A DNA stretch of 64,000 nucleotides from Cryobacterium inferilacus (GTDB lineage: Bacteria; Actinomycetota; Actinomycetes; Actinomycetales; Microbacteriaceae): positions 186,001 to 250,000 of the forward strand of contig NZ_JAIEUL010000002.1 in the NCBI RefSeq assembly GCF_019599185.1, read 5' to 3'. The first letter of the stretch is position 1. Each line of letters starts with the position of its first letter. The position numbers and the translations under genes were made by a program. Positions 45,322 to 54,324 of this stretch are shown here, one piece after another. The notes beneath the pieces are model-generated. The model was not told the origin of the DNA. It did no database searches and saw nothing but the letters and a program-made list of their open reading frames with translations.

Positions 45322-46059
45322 GTGAAGGCATCTCCAGTTGAGCAGAAGGAGCTCCTGCGGCTCCAGGCCATGGACACCAAGATTCAGCAGGTCGAACACC
45401 AGGCCAAGGCGCTTCCGCAGCACGCCGAGCTCACCGCTCTCGGCCGCACCCTCGACGCCTCCAGAACCGTGCTGACGTCCCGCACCGGAGACGTCGAAGA
45501 CGCCCGGATCGAGCTGCGACGGATCGAATCGGATGTCGAGGTCGTCGAGAAGCGGATCCAGAGGGACACCGAACGGGCCCAGCACACGTCCTCGATCAAA
45601 GACGTCCAGGCCCTCGAGACCGAACTCGCCGCGTTGGGCAAGCGCCTGACCGCACTCGAAGAAATCGAACTCGCCGTCATGGAGCGCCTCGAGGAGAAGG
45701 AGGCGCTGGTCGCAGAGACCGCGGCGGAGCGGGCCACGGTCACGGCCCAGGTGGCCGGGATCGAAGCCGAACGGGACGCCCTCCTGCAGGACCTCAATCG
45801 TCAGCTCGGCGAGCTGGCCAGGGACCGGGCGGCGATAGCGTCCGCCATCGGAGCCGATCTGGCTGCGCTGTACGAAAAACGCCGCGTTCTCGGTCGCGGC
45901 AACGCTGCCGCGCTCCTGCGGGCTCGTACCTGCAGCGGGTGCACCATGACCCTCACCGGCAGCGACCTCGAAGACGTGCGCGCGGCCCCCGCCGACGACA
46001 TCGTTTTCTGCCCGGATTGCGGTGCGGTGCTGGTGCGGACGGAAGAATCCGGCATCTGA
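45322..46059 (+). CDS. C4-type zinc-ribbon protein (CT398-like coiled coil)
   Basis: A 245-aa protein: residues 1-170 form a long coiled coil (KELLRLQAMDTKIQQVEHQA, DVEVVEKRIQRDTERAQH), and the C-terminus is a zinc ribbon of CSGC ... CPDC pattern within RTCSGCTMTLTGSDLEDV and IVFCPDCGAVLV. The family is tied to nucleic-acid or secretion functions without firm proof. The GTG at 45322 is chosen over upstream frames on the family start KASPVEQKELLRLQ. rnpB follows 48 bases after the stop. Confidence 0.9.
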   Translation: MKASPVEQKELLRLQAMDTKIQQVEHQAKALPQHAELTALGRTLDASRTVLTSRTGDVEDARIELRRIESDVEVVEKRIQRDTERAQHTSSIKDVQALETELAALGKRLTALEEIELAVMERLEEKEALVAETAAERATVTAQVAGIEAERDALLQDLNRQLGELARDRAAIASAIGADLAALYEKRRVLGRGNAAALLRARTCSGCTMTLTGSDLEDVRAAPADDIVFCPDCGAVLVRTEESGI

Positions 46060-46106
46060 GCTGGCGCGGCGCGATAAAGCGTCGCAGCCCTGTAGGCTCG
46101 ATCAAC

Positions 46107-46487
46107 GGAATGGGTCGGCAAGACGGTCGCGTCAGTCCAGGCTCTTCGGAGCCGGGGCTGCCGAGGAACGTCCGGGCTCCACAGAGCAGGGCGGTGGGTA
46201 ACACCCACCCGGGGTAACCCGCGAGACAGTGCCACAGAAAGTAGACCGCCGCAGGCCCCAGGCCTGCGGTAAGGGTGAAACGGTGGTGTAAGAGACCACC
46301 AGCGGCCAGGGTGACCTGGCTGGCTCGGTAAACCTCGCCCGGAGCAAGGTCGAACAGGAAACGCCAAGGCGGCTCGCCGAGTTTCCGGGTAGACCGCTAG
46401 AGGGCTGCGGCAACGTAGTCCCAAGATAGATGGCCGTCCAGGGCGCAAGCCTGGACAGAACCCGGCGTACCAGCCGGCCCATTCCAC
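46107..46487 (+). ncRNA. rnpB: RNase P RNA (type A)
   Basis: Catalytic RNA that trims tRNA 5' ends. Helix P1 is GGAATGGGTCGGC (46107-46119) with GCCGGCCCATTCC (46473-46485, one G-U). The core conserved block GAGGAACGTCCGGGCTCC and ACAGAGCAGGGCGGTGGGTAAC, plus CACAGAAAGTAGACCGCC, GTAAGGGTGAAACGGTG and the 3' ACAGAACCCGGC, define a bacterial type-A RNA of about 380 bases. TAGGCT at 46093-46098 supplies a -10. Ends are accurate to a few bases. Confidence 0.96.
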
Positions 46488-46544
46488 TTCCTGATAATCC
46501 GGTTAGAGCACAGGTCTGGATGACCTATTCTCGGCCGCTGCTTC

Positions 46545-46550
46545 TACGCT
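46545..46550 (+). promoter_or_regulatory. -10 of a leaderless promoter (TACGCT)
   Basis: TACGCT then six bases then ATG 46557. Confidence 0.5.
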
Positions 46551-46556
46551 GGGTGC

Positions 46557-46934
46557 ATGAGCACACCCGGCTTTTCGTCTGCCGCCGACCGTACGCCGGT
46601 GCGGCCAGAGACGAACGGGCGCTGGCCACGGCTCCGCGCCGCTCTGGCGGGGTCCAGGGTCTGGATCCACGCCCATCCGCGGATCAGGGCGCCGTACCGG
46701 ATTCTCGTCGCCCTGGTGGGTCTGCTGGTCGTGACCGTTGGCCTGATCCTGGTGCCCCTCCCCGGACCGGGCTGGCTGATCGTCTTCATCGGCGTGGCCG
46801 TGCTCGGTACCGAGTTCCCGGCAGCGCACCGCCTGACGGAGCTGGTACGACGCCAGGCACGTCGGGTACGCGCCTGGTGGCGCGCCCGGCAGGACCGTCG
46901 GGCCGCTGCGGGCCCCACCGGGTCGGCTGCCTAG
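46557..46934 (+). CDS. PGPGW-type membrane protein (TIGR02611-like)
   Basis: A 125-aa membrane protein. Two adjacent helices (residues about 50-68 and 74-90) are joined by the loop LVPLPGPGWLIVFIGVAVLGTEF, whose PGPGW motif marks the family; N-terminal and C-terminal tails are basic and cytosolic. Function is unknown. It is a single gene, leaderless, and convergent with ppgK with only ten bases between stops. Confidence 0.88.
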   Translation: MSTPGFSSAADRTPVRPETNGRWPRLRAALAGSRVWIHAHPRIRAPYRILVALVGLLVVTVGLILVPLPGPGWLIVFIGVAVLGTEFPAAHRLTELVRRQARRVRAWWRARQDRRAAAGPTGSAA

Positions 46935-46944
46935 ACCTCTCGGG

Positions 46945-47709
46945 TCAGGAGCCAGGCGTGTACGTCGCCGCCAGCGCGGCGGCGCCAAGGATTCCCGCGT
47001 TGTTGCGGTGCACGGCCGGGATGATCCGCGTGTTCAGCTTGAGCAGCGGGAGGAAGTCTTCGTGGTGCTTGGAGACCCCGCCGCCGACGATGAACAGGTC
47101 AGGAGAGAAGAGCGCCTCCAGCCGGGAGTAGTACTTCTGCAACCGGCCGGCCCATTTCGACCAGCTCAGGTCCTCGCGCTCCTTGGCGCTGAACGCGGCG
47201 CGGGTCTCGTAGTCGACGCCGTCGATTTCGAGGTGACCGAGCTCGGTGTTGGGCACCAGGGCGCCGTCATTGATCAGCGCCGTCCCGATGCCAGTGCCCA
47301 GGGTGGTGAGGAGCACGACTCCATCGACGCCCTTGGCGGCACCGAAGGTGGCCTCGGCGTAACCGGCGGCGTCGGCGTCGTTGACGAAGTGGATGGGTAC
47401 GCCAAGGCCCTTCTCGAACAACGCCTCGGCGGCGAGGCCGATCCACTTGTCCGACACGTTGGCGGCGGACATGGTGTGGCCGTGCTTCACGATGGCGGGG
47501 AAACACACACCGATGGGGAGGTCTCCGGCCCCGGCAGAGACCGTGGCCAGGATCTGGCGGGTGGTGTCGACGATGTCCTGGGGGCGCCCGCCCTTGGGGG
47601 TGGGCAGCTTGACCCGGTCGGAGAGCAGGGCGCCGGTGGAGAGATCCACCACGGCTCCCTTGATGCCGGTTCCGCCGATGTCGATGCCGATGGCAGTGGG
47701 TGAACTCAT
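46945..47709 (-). CDS. ppgK: Polyphosphate glucokinase
   Basis: Phosphorylates glucose with polyphosphate or ATP. ROK-family start TAIGIDIGGTGIKGAVVDLS, the sugar/phosphate loops HFVNDADAAGYAEA and LGTGIGTALINDGALVPNTELGH (shown in pieces), with catalytic Asp in NDAD and Gly-rich IVGGGVSKHHEDF in the C-domain. The zinc-binding Cys set of ordinary ROK glucokinases is absent, as in PPGK. The 254 aa length is right. Leaderless: TAGATT lies six bases upstream. Confidence 0.94.
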   Translation of the reverse strand: MSSPTAIGIDIGGTGIKGAVVDLSTGALLSDRVKLPTPKGGRPQDIVDTTRQILATVSAGAGDLPIGVCFPAIVKHGHTMSAANVSDKWIGLAAEALFEKGLGVPIHFVNDADAAGYAEATFGAAKGVDGVVLLTTLGTGIGTALINDGALVPNTELGHLEIDGVDYETRAAFSAKEREDLSWSKWAGRLQKYYSRLEALFSPDLFIVGGGVSKHHEDFLPLLKLNTRIIPAVHRNNAGILGAAALAATYTPGS

Positions 47710-47715
47710 TGCAAC

Positions 47716-47721
47716 AATCTA
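47716..47721 (-). promoter_or_regulatory. -10 of a leaderless promoter for ppgK
   Basis: TAGATT on the minus strand, six bases before the ATG at 47709. The map stop lies only a few bases further upstream, so ppgK has its own promoter although it follows map closely. Confidence 0.5.
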
Positions 47722-47725
47722 CCGG

Positions 47726-48592
47726 CTAGACGACGGTCAGGATTTCGGCACCGCGCTCGGTCACCACGAGGGTGTGCTCGAACTGTGCCGTGATGCTGCG
47801 ATCCCGGGTCAGGACCGTCCAGTCATCCGCCCACATGTCCCATTCGCTGGTACCCAGGGTCAGCATGGGCTCGATCGTGAACACCATCCCGACCTCCATC
47901 ACGGTGTCGTACTGGGGCGCGGAGTCGTAGTGCGGAATGATGAGGCCGGAGTGGAAGGCATCGCCGACCCCGTGGCCGGTGAAGTCCCGCACCACTCCGT
48001 AGCCGAACCTGCGCGCGTACGACTCGATGGCGCGCCCGATGACGTTGACCTGGCGGCCGGGTGCCACGGCCTTGATCCCGCGGGCCAGGGCCTCCCTGGT
48101 GCGGTCCACCAACAGGGTGACCTCTTCAGAGGCCTCGCCGACGATGAAGGTGACGTTGGAGTCGCCGTGCACACCGTTCTTGTACGCGGTGATGTCGATA
48201 TTGACGATGTCGCCGTTCTCCAGCACGGTGTCGTCCGGGATCCCGTGACAGATCACCTCGTTCACACTCGAGCACAACGACTTGGGGTAGCCCCGGTAGC
48301 CCAGAGTGGACGGGTAGGCGTCATTGCTCAGGAGGAACTCGTGGCCGACCCTGTCCAGTTCCTCGGTCGTGACACCGGGCACGACGGCTCGACCGACCGC
48401 CTGGATCGCCTCTGCAGCGATTCGCCCGGACTCCCGGATCAATTCGATGCGCTCGGGGGAGTACACGTCGGAGCCGGTGTAGCGGGCGGGTGCGGTGCGC
48501 CCGACGTACTCGGGCCTGATGATGTGGGCGGGTACGGAACGGTGGCTGGACACGGTTCCCGGAAGAAGGTGACCGGCAGAATCCTTAGGCAT
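47726..48592 (-). CDS. map: Methionine aminopeptidase, type I
   Basis: Dinuclear metallopeptidase that removes the initiator Met. Metal ligands: Asp in [14 protein letters not shown] (both Asp), His in [12 protein letters not shown], Glu in TIEPMLTLG and Glu in [11 protein letters not shown]. The 288-aa chain has an N-terminal extension of about 40 residues typical of actinobacterial MapB, including a PxxP segment ([13 protein letters not shown]). The start at 48592 is leaderless with TAAGGT seven bases upstream, interlocked with the promoter of the divergent small gene. Pairs functionally with def at 22882. Confidence 0.95.
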   Translation of the reverse strand: MPKDSAGHLLPGTVSSHRSVPAHIIRPEYVGRTAPARYTGSDVYSPERIELIRESGRIAAEAIQAVGRAVVPGVTTEELDRVGHEFLLSNDAYPSTLGYRGYPKSLCSSVNEVICHGIPDDTVLENGDIVNIDITAYKNGVHGDSNVTFIVGEASEEVTLLVDRTREALARGIKAVAPGRQVNVIGRAIESYARRFGYGVVRDFTGHGVGDAFHSGLIIPHYDSAPQYDTVMEVGMVFTIEPMLTLGTSEWDMWADDWTVLTRDRSITAQFEHTLVVTERGAEILTVV

Positions 48593-48605
48593 ATGATCAA
48601 CCTTA
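48592..48605. promoter_or_regulatory. Interlocked divergent leaderless promoters of map and the small gene
   Basis: Plus strand -10 TATGAT 48592-48597 contains the first base of the map start; minus strand -10 TAAGGT 48605-48600 contains the first base of the small gene start. Each -10 is seven bases from the start codon it serves. The arrangement is symmetric about 48598.5. Confidence 0.6.
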
Positions 48606-48793
48606 TGGCCGAAGATGCTGATCAACAGTTCTGGTACAACATGCGCACGGGTGCGGTCGAAAAGGGACTGATGTCGCCGTCCGTCGACAGGGTCGGGCCG
48701 TTCTCGACCTTCGACGAGGCAACTCATGCTCTCGACAAGCTGCGTTCGAACAGCGCCAAATGGGCGGAGGACGACGCCGAGGAGGACCGCTGA
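48605..48793 (+). CDS. SPOR-like small protein, 62 aa
   Basis: A small acidic protein: [19 protein letters not shown] then a segment with [19 protein letters not shown], resembling the actinobacterial SPOR-domain mini-proteins of the form FWYNLRTGEVE...GPFATREEA. No membrane or signal segment. Divergent from map with a shared promoter; the start ATG at 48605 fits the seven-base leaderless spacing, although ATG 48593 is also in frame. It ends 46 bases before the convergent panB stop. Confidence 0.8.
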   Translation: MAEDADQQFWYNMRTGAVEKGLMSPSVDRVGPFSTFDEATHALDKLRSNSAKWAEDDAEEDR

Positions 48794-48839
48794 CGCGGTC
48801 CGTCACACAACCCGGCGGCGAGTGCGGGCCCGGTGGCGG

Positions 48840-49712
48840 CTACTCGTAGCTGTGTTCCGGCCCCGGATAGGCACCGGACGCCACGTCGTCCTTGAACGCG
48901 TGGACCGCATCCGTGAGCACGGTGTGCACGTTCGCGTACTGCCGAACGAATCTGGGCACTCGCCCCGTCGTCATGCCGGCGAAGTCGGTCCAGACCATCA
49001 GCTGGCCGTCGACGCTCGGCCCAGCACCGACGCCGATGGTGGGAATCTCCAGCCGCTCGGTGACCAACGCGGCGACCTGCGCCGGCACCATCTCCAGGAC
49101 CACCGCGAAGGCTCCGGCGTCCTGTACCGCGAGGGCATCGGCGATCAGGGTGTCAGCGGCCGCACCGCGGCCCTGGATGATGTGCCCGCCCAATCCGTGC
49201 TCGCTCTGCGGAGTGAAGCCGATGTGCGCCATCACCGGAATCCCCGCCGACACGATGCGCTTGATCTGCTTGCGGATACGCGTCCCACCCTCGAGCTTCA
49301 CGGCGTGGGCCTGAGCCTCCTTCATGAAGCGCACCGCGGTGTGCAGTGCCCCTGACGCGCCGGTCTCGTAGCTGCCGAAGGGCATATCGGCGACCACGAG
49401 GGCGCGGGTCACCGAGCGGGCCACCGCACGCGTCAACGGAATCAGCTCGTCGACGGTGACCGGCAGCGTGGTCTCGTAGCCGAAGACGTTGTTGCCGGCG
49501 GAGTCTCCGACGAGGAGGAAGTCGATGCCGGCCTGATCGAAGATCTGCGCGGTCAACATGTCATAGCTGGTCAGGCCGGTGATCGGAATGCCCTGGTTCT
49601 TGGCGTTCTGGAAATGCCTGGTGCGCACCCGCTTGGGTCCGGCTGGCGCGCTGGCGTACGGGTTCTGAACCTCGACGGCCGTGGCGGCGTCGGGTGCGGC
49701 TGACTCTGACAT
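48840..49712 (-). CDS. panB: 3-methyl-2-oxobutanoate hydroxymethyltransferase
   Basis: First committed step of pantothenate synthesis, adding hydroxymethyl from methylene-tetrahydrofolate to the 2-oxoisovalerate that also feeds leuA. The TIM-barrel motifs are LTSYDMLTAQIFDQAGID, LLVGDSAGNNVFGYET (metal Asp), KLEGG and GHIGFTPQSEHGLGG-type AHIGFTPQSEHGLGG, and the C-terminal VGAGPSVDGQLMVWTD. N-terminal extension of about 35 residues is common in actinobacteria. ATG at 49712 is supported by TACACT six bases upstream. Confidence 0.95.
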   Translation of the reverse strand: MSESAAPDAATAVEVQNPYASAPAGPKRVRTRHFQNAKNQGIPITGLTSYDMLTAQIFDQAGIDFLLVGDSAGNNVFGYETTLPVTVDELIPLTRAVARSVTRALVVADMPFGSYETGASGALHTAVRFMKEAQAHAVKLEGGTRIRKQIKRIVSAGIPVMAHIGFTPQSEHGLGGHIIQGRGAAADTLIADALAVQDAGAFAVVLEMVPAQVAALVTERLEIPTIGVGAGPSVDGQLMVWTDFAGMTTGRVPRFVRQYANVHTVLTDAVHAFKDDVASGAYPGPEHSYE

Positions 49713-49718
49713 GGCTTC

Positions 49719-49724
49719 AGTGTA
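49719..49724 (-). promoter_or_regulatory. -10 of a leaderless promoter for panB
   Basis: TACACT on the minus strand, six bases before the ATG. Confidence 0.5.
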
Positions 49725-49824
49725 GTCAGCACCGAATTCCACGGACCGATCGGGCCCCGACCGGCCGGTCATGGCCCGCGGGCCGGGCGGCACGGTAGCC
49801 TAGGTGCAACAAGAAAGGGCGTGA

Positions 49825-51162
49825 ATGGACAAGCAGCGCGACTTCGTTCTTCGGACAATCGAGGAACGGGGCATCAAGTTCATTCGACTATGGTTCACGG
49901 ACGTGGTCGGCACCCTCAAATCGGTCGCCATTGCACCGGCAGAGGTGGAGGGGGCGTTCGCTGAGGGCCTCGGCTTCGACGGGTCCGCGATCGAGGGTCT
50001 CACCCGGTCGTTCGAGGCCGATGTGCTGGCCCACCCGGACCCCACCACGTTCCAGATCCTGCCCTGGCGCGGAGAGGTCGACCCGACTGCCCGGATGTTC
50101 TGCGACATCACCACGCCGGACGGTCAGCCCGCCGTCGCCGACCCGCGCAACGTGCTCAAGCGCACCCTCGCCAAGGCGGCCGAACGGGGCTTCACCTTCT
50201 ACACCCACCCCGAGATCGAGTTCTACCTGCTCAAGTCGTCCAAGTTCGGCAAGAACGGGCCCGTCCCCGTCGACTCTGCCGGCTACTTCGACAACGTCCC
50301 CGGTGGCACCGCGCACGACTTCCGTCGGCGTTCGGTGCGCATGCTCGAGGACCTCGGCATCTCCGTCGAGTTCAGCCACCACGAGGCGGGGCCCGGCCAG
50401 AACGAGATCGACCTGAGGTACGCGGATGCGCTGACCACGGCCGACAACATCATGACTTTCCGCACCGTCATCAAGGAGGTGGCGATCGAGCAGGGTGTGT
50501 ACGCGACGTTCATGCCCAAGCCGCTCTCCGACCAGCCGGGCTCTGGCATGCACACCCACCTCTCGCTGTTCGAGGGCGACACCAACGCCTTCTACGAGGC
50601 CGGCGCACAGTACCAGCTCTCCACGACGGGTCGGCAGTTCATCGCCGGGCTGCTGAGGCACGCGCCGGAGATCACGGCAGTCACCAACCAGTTCGTCAAC
50701 TCCTACAAGCGGTTGTGGGGCGGCGACGAGGCCCCCAGCTTCGTCTGCTGGGGCCACAACAACCGCTCAGCGCTGATCCGGGTGCCGCTCTACAAGCCCA
50801 ACAAGGGCCAGAGCTCCCGGATCGAGTACCGTGCGATCGACTCCGCGGCGAACCCGTACCTCGCGTACTCACTGATGCTGGCCGCAGGGCTCAAGGGCAT
50901 CGAAGAGGGCTACGAGTTGCCGCCGGAAGCCGAGGACAACGTCTGGGGGCTCAGCGACACTGAACGACGTGCGCTCGGCTACCACCAGCTTCCTGCCAGC
51001 CTCGACCACGCCATCCAGTACATGGAGGAGTCCGAGCTCGTCGCTGAAACGCTCGGCGAGCACGTCTTCAACTACGTGCTGCTGAACAAGCGCCAGGAAT
51101 GGCGCGAGTACCGGTCGCAGGTCACCCCGTTCGAGCTCAACAAGAACCTCGAGATGCTCTAG
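49825..51162 (+). CDS. glnA2: Glutamine synthetase type I without adenylylation site (GlnA2)
   Basis: Type-I glutamine synthetase of 445 aa, matching the mycobacterial GlnA2 size. Family motifs: LWFTDVVGTLKS, GFDGSAIEG, PEIEFYLL, SHHEAGPGQNEIDLRYADA, MPKPLSDQPGSGMHTHLSL and NNRSALIRVP. The region that in GlnA carries the adenylylated Tyr (DLYELPP) reads GYELPPEAEDNV without that Tyr context, so it should not be regulated by GlnE although glnE follows 25 bases later. Ribosome-binding site GAAAGGGCG; a -10 TAGCCT lies about 20 bases upstream. Confidence 0.93.
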   Translation: MDKQRDFVLRTIEERGIKFIRLWFTDVVGTLKSVAIAPAEVEGAFAEGLGFDGSAIEGLTRSFEADVLAHPDPTTFQILPWRGEVDPTARMFCDITTPDGQPAVADPRNVLKRTLAKAAERGFTFYTHPEIEFYLLKSSKFGKNGPVPVDSAGYFDNVPGGTAHDFRRRSVRMLEDLGISVEFSHHEAGPGQNEIDLRYADALTTADNIMTFRTVIKEVAIEQGVYATFMPKPLSDQPGSGMHTHLSLFEGDTNAFYEAGAQYQLSTTGRQFIAGLLRHAPEITAVTNQFVNSYKRLWGGDEAPSFVCWGHNNRSALIRVPLYKPNKGQSSRIEYRAIDSAANPYLAYSLMLAAGLKGIEEGYELPPEAEDNVWGLSDTERRALGYHQLPASLDHAIQYMEESELVAETLGEHVFNYVLLNKRQEWREYRSQVTPFELNKNLEML

Positions 51163-51187
51163 GAGCAGTCCAGACAGGCACACAACT

Positions 51188-54100
51188 ATGGCGAGAGAAC
51201 AGCTGACCCTGACAGACCTCGCTCGCGTGGGCTTCGCCGATCTCGGCGAGGCCCGCGCCCGGCTCGACGAGGTGAGTGAGAGGGGCGGACCGGACCCGTC
51301 CGACCTGTTCCCGCTGCTCAGCCGCGCCGCGAACCCGGATGCGGCCCTGTTCGCCGTTCTCTGCCTGGTGAGGCAGGCTCCGACCGAGTTCGCCGCCCTC
51401 AGGCGGCACCCGGGCGCCCTGCAACGGCTGGTCCTGGTCTCGGGTGCGTCGACCGGTCTGACCGACTTCTTCCTGAGGCACCCCGGCGAACTCGAGGTGC
51501 TGCACGCGAAGACATCGACGCTGCCCAGCCTGGCCGACCTGACCGCTGACCTGCTCTCCGCCGTGCAGGCCACCGACGGATTCGCCTCGCTTCTGGAGGA
51601 TGACGGCTGGGTGGCCCTGCGGGTGCGATACCGGCGTCGACTCGCGGAACTGGCCGCATACGACCTGGAGCAGGCCGACCCCGTCGCGGGGCTGGACCTG
51701 ATCGCCCGCCAGCTTGCGCACCTGGCATCGGCGGCTCTGGAGGCCGCACTCGCGGTCGCCAGGGGAATGATCGGCGGAGATGTCGCCGCGCACGGCGTAT
51801 TCCCGATCGACGAGGTCCGGCGCACGCGGTTGGCCGTGATCGGTATGGGTAAGGCCGGCGCGGGTGAGCTGAACTACGTCAGCGATGTCGACGTCATCTT
51901 TGTCGCGGAGGGGGATGAGGCCGCAGGCCTCGAGATCGGACGCGCCGTCGACATTGCGACTCGCCTGGCGATTCTGATGATGCGCGGACTCAACCAGCCG
52001 AGCCTGGAACCCGAATTGTGGGAGGTGGACCCGAACCTGCGTCCAGAGGGCAAGTCCGGCGCCCTGGTGCGCTCCCTCGACTCGCACATCGCCTACTACG
52101 ACCGATGGGCCAAGAGCTGGGAATTCCAGGCCCTGCTCAAGGCGCATCCGCTGGCGGGGGACCTGGAACTCGGCACCCGGTACGTCGACGCCGTGGCGCC
52201 GAAGGTGTGGACGAGCGCGAGCCGGGAGAACTTCGTCGACTCCGTGCAACGGATGCGCGAACGGGTCACCAGCAACATCCCCGCCGACGAGGTCGCCGTC
52301 CAGCTCAAGCTCGGCCCCGGCGGACTTCGGGACATCGAATTCACCGTCCAACTGCTCCAACTCGTGCACGGCCAAGCCGACCCTGACGTCCGCCAGCCCG
52401 GCACACTGCCCGCCCTCGCCGCCCTGGCCGAGTCCGGCTATGTCGGCCGCGTCGAGGCAGCCGAGTTCGCCAGGGACTACCGGACGCTGCGCCTGATGGA
52501 GCACCGGCTGCAGCTGGACCGGCTGCGGCGCACCCACCTGCTGCCGCGTGACGAAGCCGGTCTGCGGGTCCTGGCCAGGGCTACGGGCCTGGCGACGAGC
52601 GCTGCCGCACTCACCACCCGCTGGGAGGCCACCAAGCACCGCGTGCGCGGCCTGCACGAACGGCTCTTCTACCGACCGTTGCTCTCCGCGGTCGCCGCGC
52701 TCCCTGCTGAGGGGCTCAACCTCACCAGCGCCCAGGCTGAAGCCAGACTCGCGGCCATCGGGTTCCGCAACACGGCCGGGGCCCTGGCCCACATCGCCGC
52801 GCTCACCGGCGGGGTGTCTCGACGGGCGACCATCCAGCAGCATCTCCTGCCGGTGATGCTGCAGTGGCTCTCGGACGGCGCAGACCCGGACTACGGCTTG
52901 CTCGCCTTCCGGCGGCTGAGCGACAGCCTGGGATCGACCTACTGGTTCCTCCGGATGCTGCGCGATTCCTCCGGCGCGGCCGAACGGTTGACCAGGGTGC
53001 TCTCGGCGTCCCGGTACGTTGGCGAGCTGTTCGAGACGATTCCCGAAGCCGTCGCCTGGCTCGAACACGACAAGGACCTCCGTCCGCGTCCACTCAGCGT
53101 TCTGCAGGACGAGGCCCGCGCCGTCCTGGCCAGGCATGGCAGCCCAGACGCCGCGGCGTCGGTGCTGCGCACCAGCCGCAGGCGGGAGATGCTGCGCCTG
53201 GCGCTATCGGCGATCCTCGGTCGCATCACGATCGACGAGCTCGCCGCCGGGCTGACCGATGTGGCGACCGTGATCATCCAGGGCGTCCTCGGCGCCATCC
53301 GCGGGACCGGCCTCACCGGCGAGGATTCTCCGGTGGCTCCTGACGGTATCGAGTTCGGGGTCATCGCGATGGGCAGGTTCGGTGGAGCCGAGCTGGGCTT
53401 CGGCTCGGACGCCGACGTGCTCTACGTTTTCCGCCCCGGCACCCTGGAGGGGGGAGCGGCGCACGATCGTGCGTCGTTCATCGTGCGCGAGTTGAACCGG
53501 CTGACCGACGACAACCGGCTGCCGTTCGACCTCGACATCGGGCTGCGCCCCGAGGGCAAGAACGGTCCGGTGGTGCGGTCGTTGGATTCCTATCAGGCGT
53601 ACTACCGCCGGTGGGCGCTCACCTGGGAGGCGCAAGCTCTGCTGCGTGCCCGCGGCGTGGCCGGAGAGCCCGCGCTCCTGGCCGGTTTTCACGCCGTGAT
53701 GGACACCGTGCGTTACCCGACCGCGATCAGCGACCAGGATGTGCGGGAGATCAAACGCATCAAGGCGCGCGTGGAGAACGAGCGTTTGCCCCAGGGCGCT
53801 GACCCGAATCGTCACCTCAAACTGGGTCGGGGTTCGTTGAGCGATGTGGAATGGTTCGTGCAACTGCTGCAGTTGCAGCACGCGGCGGCCCTGCCGTCCC
53901 TGCGCACCACCTCCACCCTGGTGGCCCTGCAGGAGGCGGCCAGGCACGGGTTCGTGACGGACGCCGAAGCGGCCACCCTACGGGCGGCCTGGCTGTTCGC
54001 GTCCCGGTGCCGCTCAGCGATCACCCTGTGGACCAACAAGACCGCCGACGTGCTGCCCAGCGACCGGATGCAACTCGACGGTGTGGCTCGCATGCTGGAG

Positions 54101-54223
54101 TATCCGCCGGGCTCCGCGAACCAGCTCGAAGAAGATTATCTCGCGGTCACGCGCCGGGCCAGGGCGGTCTTCGAGCGCCGTTTCTACGGTCCCGTGGAGC
54201 GGCCTGGACCCTTCTCCGGCTGA
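51188..54223 (+). CDS. glnE: Glutamine synthetase adenylyltransferase/deadenylase
   Basis: Bifunctional enzyme of 1011 aa that adds or removes AMP on the Tyr of glutamine synthetase. Two nucleotidyltransferase domains are visible: the deadenylase half with VIGMGKAGAGELNYVSDVDVIFV and GGLRDIEFTVQLLQL, and the adenylylase half with AMGRFGGAELGFGSDADVLYV and GSLSDVEWFVQLLQL (longer segments split). Each carries the GS-x-DVD or GSDAD metal pair. Follows glnA2 on the same strand; its real target is the adenylylatable glnA encoded next, on the opposite strand. Confidence 0.96.
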   Translation: MAREQLTLTDLARVGFADLGEARARLDEVSERGGPDPSDLFPLLSRAANPDAALFAVLCLVRQAPTEFAALRRHPGALQRLVLVSGASTGLTDFFLRHPGELEVLHAKTSTLPSLADLTADLLSAVQATDGFASLLEDDGWVALRVRYRRRLAELAAYDLEQADPVAGLDLIARQLAHLASAALEAALAVARGMIGGDVAAHGVFPIDEVRRTRLAVIGMGKAGAGELNYVSDVDVIFVAEGDEAAGLEIGRAVDIATRLAILMMRGLNQPSLEPELWEVDPNLRPEGKSGALVRSLDSHIAYYDRWAKSWEFQALLKAHPLAGDLELGTRYVDAVAPKVWTSASRENFVDSVQRMRERVTSNIPADEVAVQLKLGPGGLRDIEFTVQLLQLVHGQADPDVRQPGTLPALAALAESGYVGRVEAAEFARDYRTLRLMEHRLQLDRLRRTHLLPRDEAGLRVLARATGLATSAAALTTRWEATKHRVRGLHERLFYRPLLSAVAALPAEGLNLTSAQAEARLAAIGFRNTAGALAHIAALTGGVSRRATIQQHLLPVMLQWLSDGADPDYGLLAFRRLSDSLGSTYWFLRMLRDSSGAAERLTRVLSASRYVGELFETIPEAVAWLEHDKDLRPRPLSVLQDEARAVLARHGSPDAAASVLRTSRRREMLRLALSAILGRITIDELAAGLTDVATVIIQGVLGAIRGTGLTGEDSPVAPDGIEFGVIAMGRFGGAELGFGSDADVLYVFRPGTLEGGAAHDRASFIVRELNRLTDDNRLPFDLDIGLRPEGKNGPVVRSLDSYQAYYRRWALTWEAQALLRARGVAGEPALLAGFHAVMDTVRYPTAISDQDVREIKRIKARVENERLPQGADPNRHLKLGRGSLSDVEWFVQLLQLQHAAALPSLRTTSTLVALQEAARHGFVTDAEAATLRAAWLFASRCRSAITLWTNKTADVLPSDRMQLDGVARMLEYPPGSANQLEEDYLAVTRRARAVFERRFYGPVERPGPFSG

Positions 54224-54257
54224 CACCGACCGATTCAACGTCAGCAGATTCAACGAA

Positions 54258-54291
54258 AGCAGGACCGCATCCGGGTGGATGCGGTCCTGCT
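54258..54291. terminator. Bidirectional terminator between glnE and glnA
   Basis: A perfect 15-bp stem, 54258-54272 with 54277-54291, and loop GGGT, lying between the convergent stops of glnE and glnA. It should serve both transcripts. Confidence 0.8.
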
Positions 54292-54324
54292 GTCGTCTGT
54301 CAGTGGCGCTGTGCTTCTCGCAGC

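Noticed and set aside
54229..54260. Direct repeat ATTCAACG (two copies) after glnE, considered as an attachment site
   Set aside because: No integrase or mobile gene nearby and the copies are only 15 bases apart; more likely chance before the terminator.
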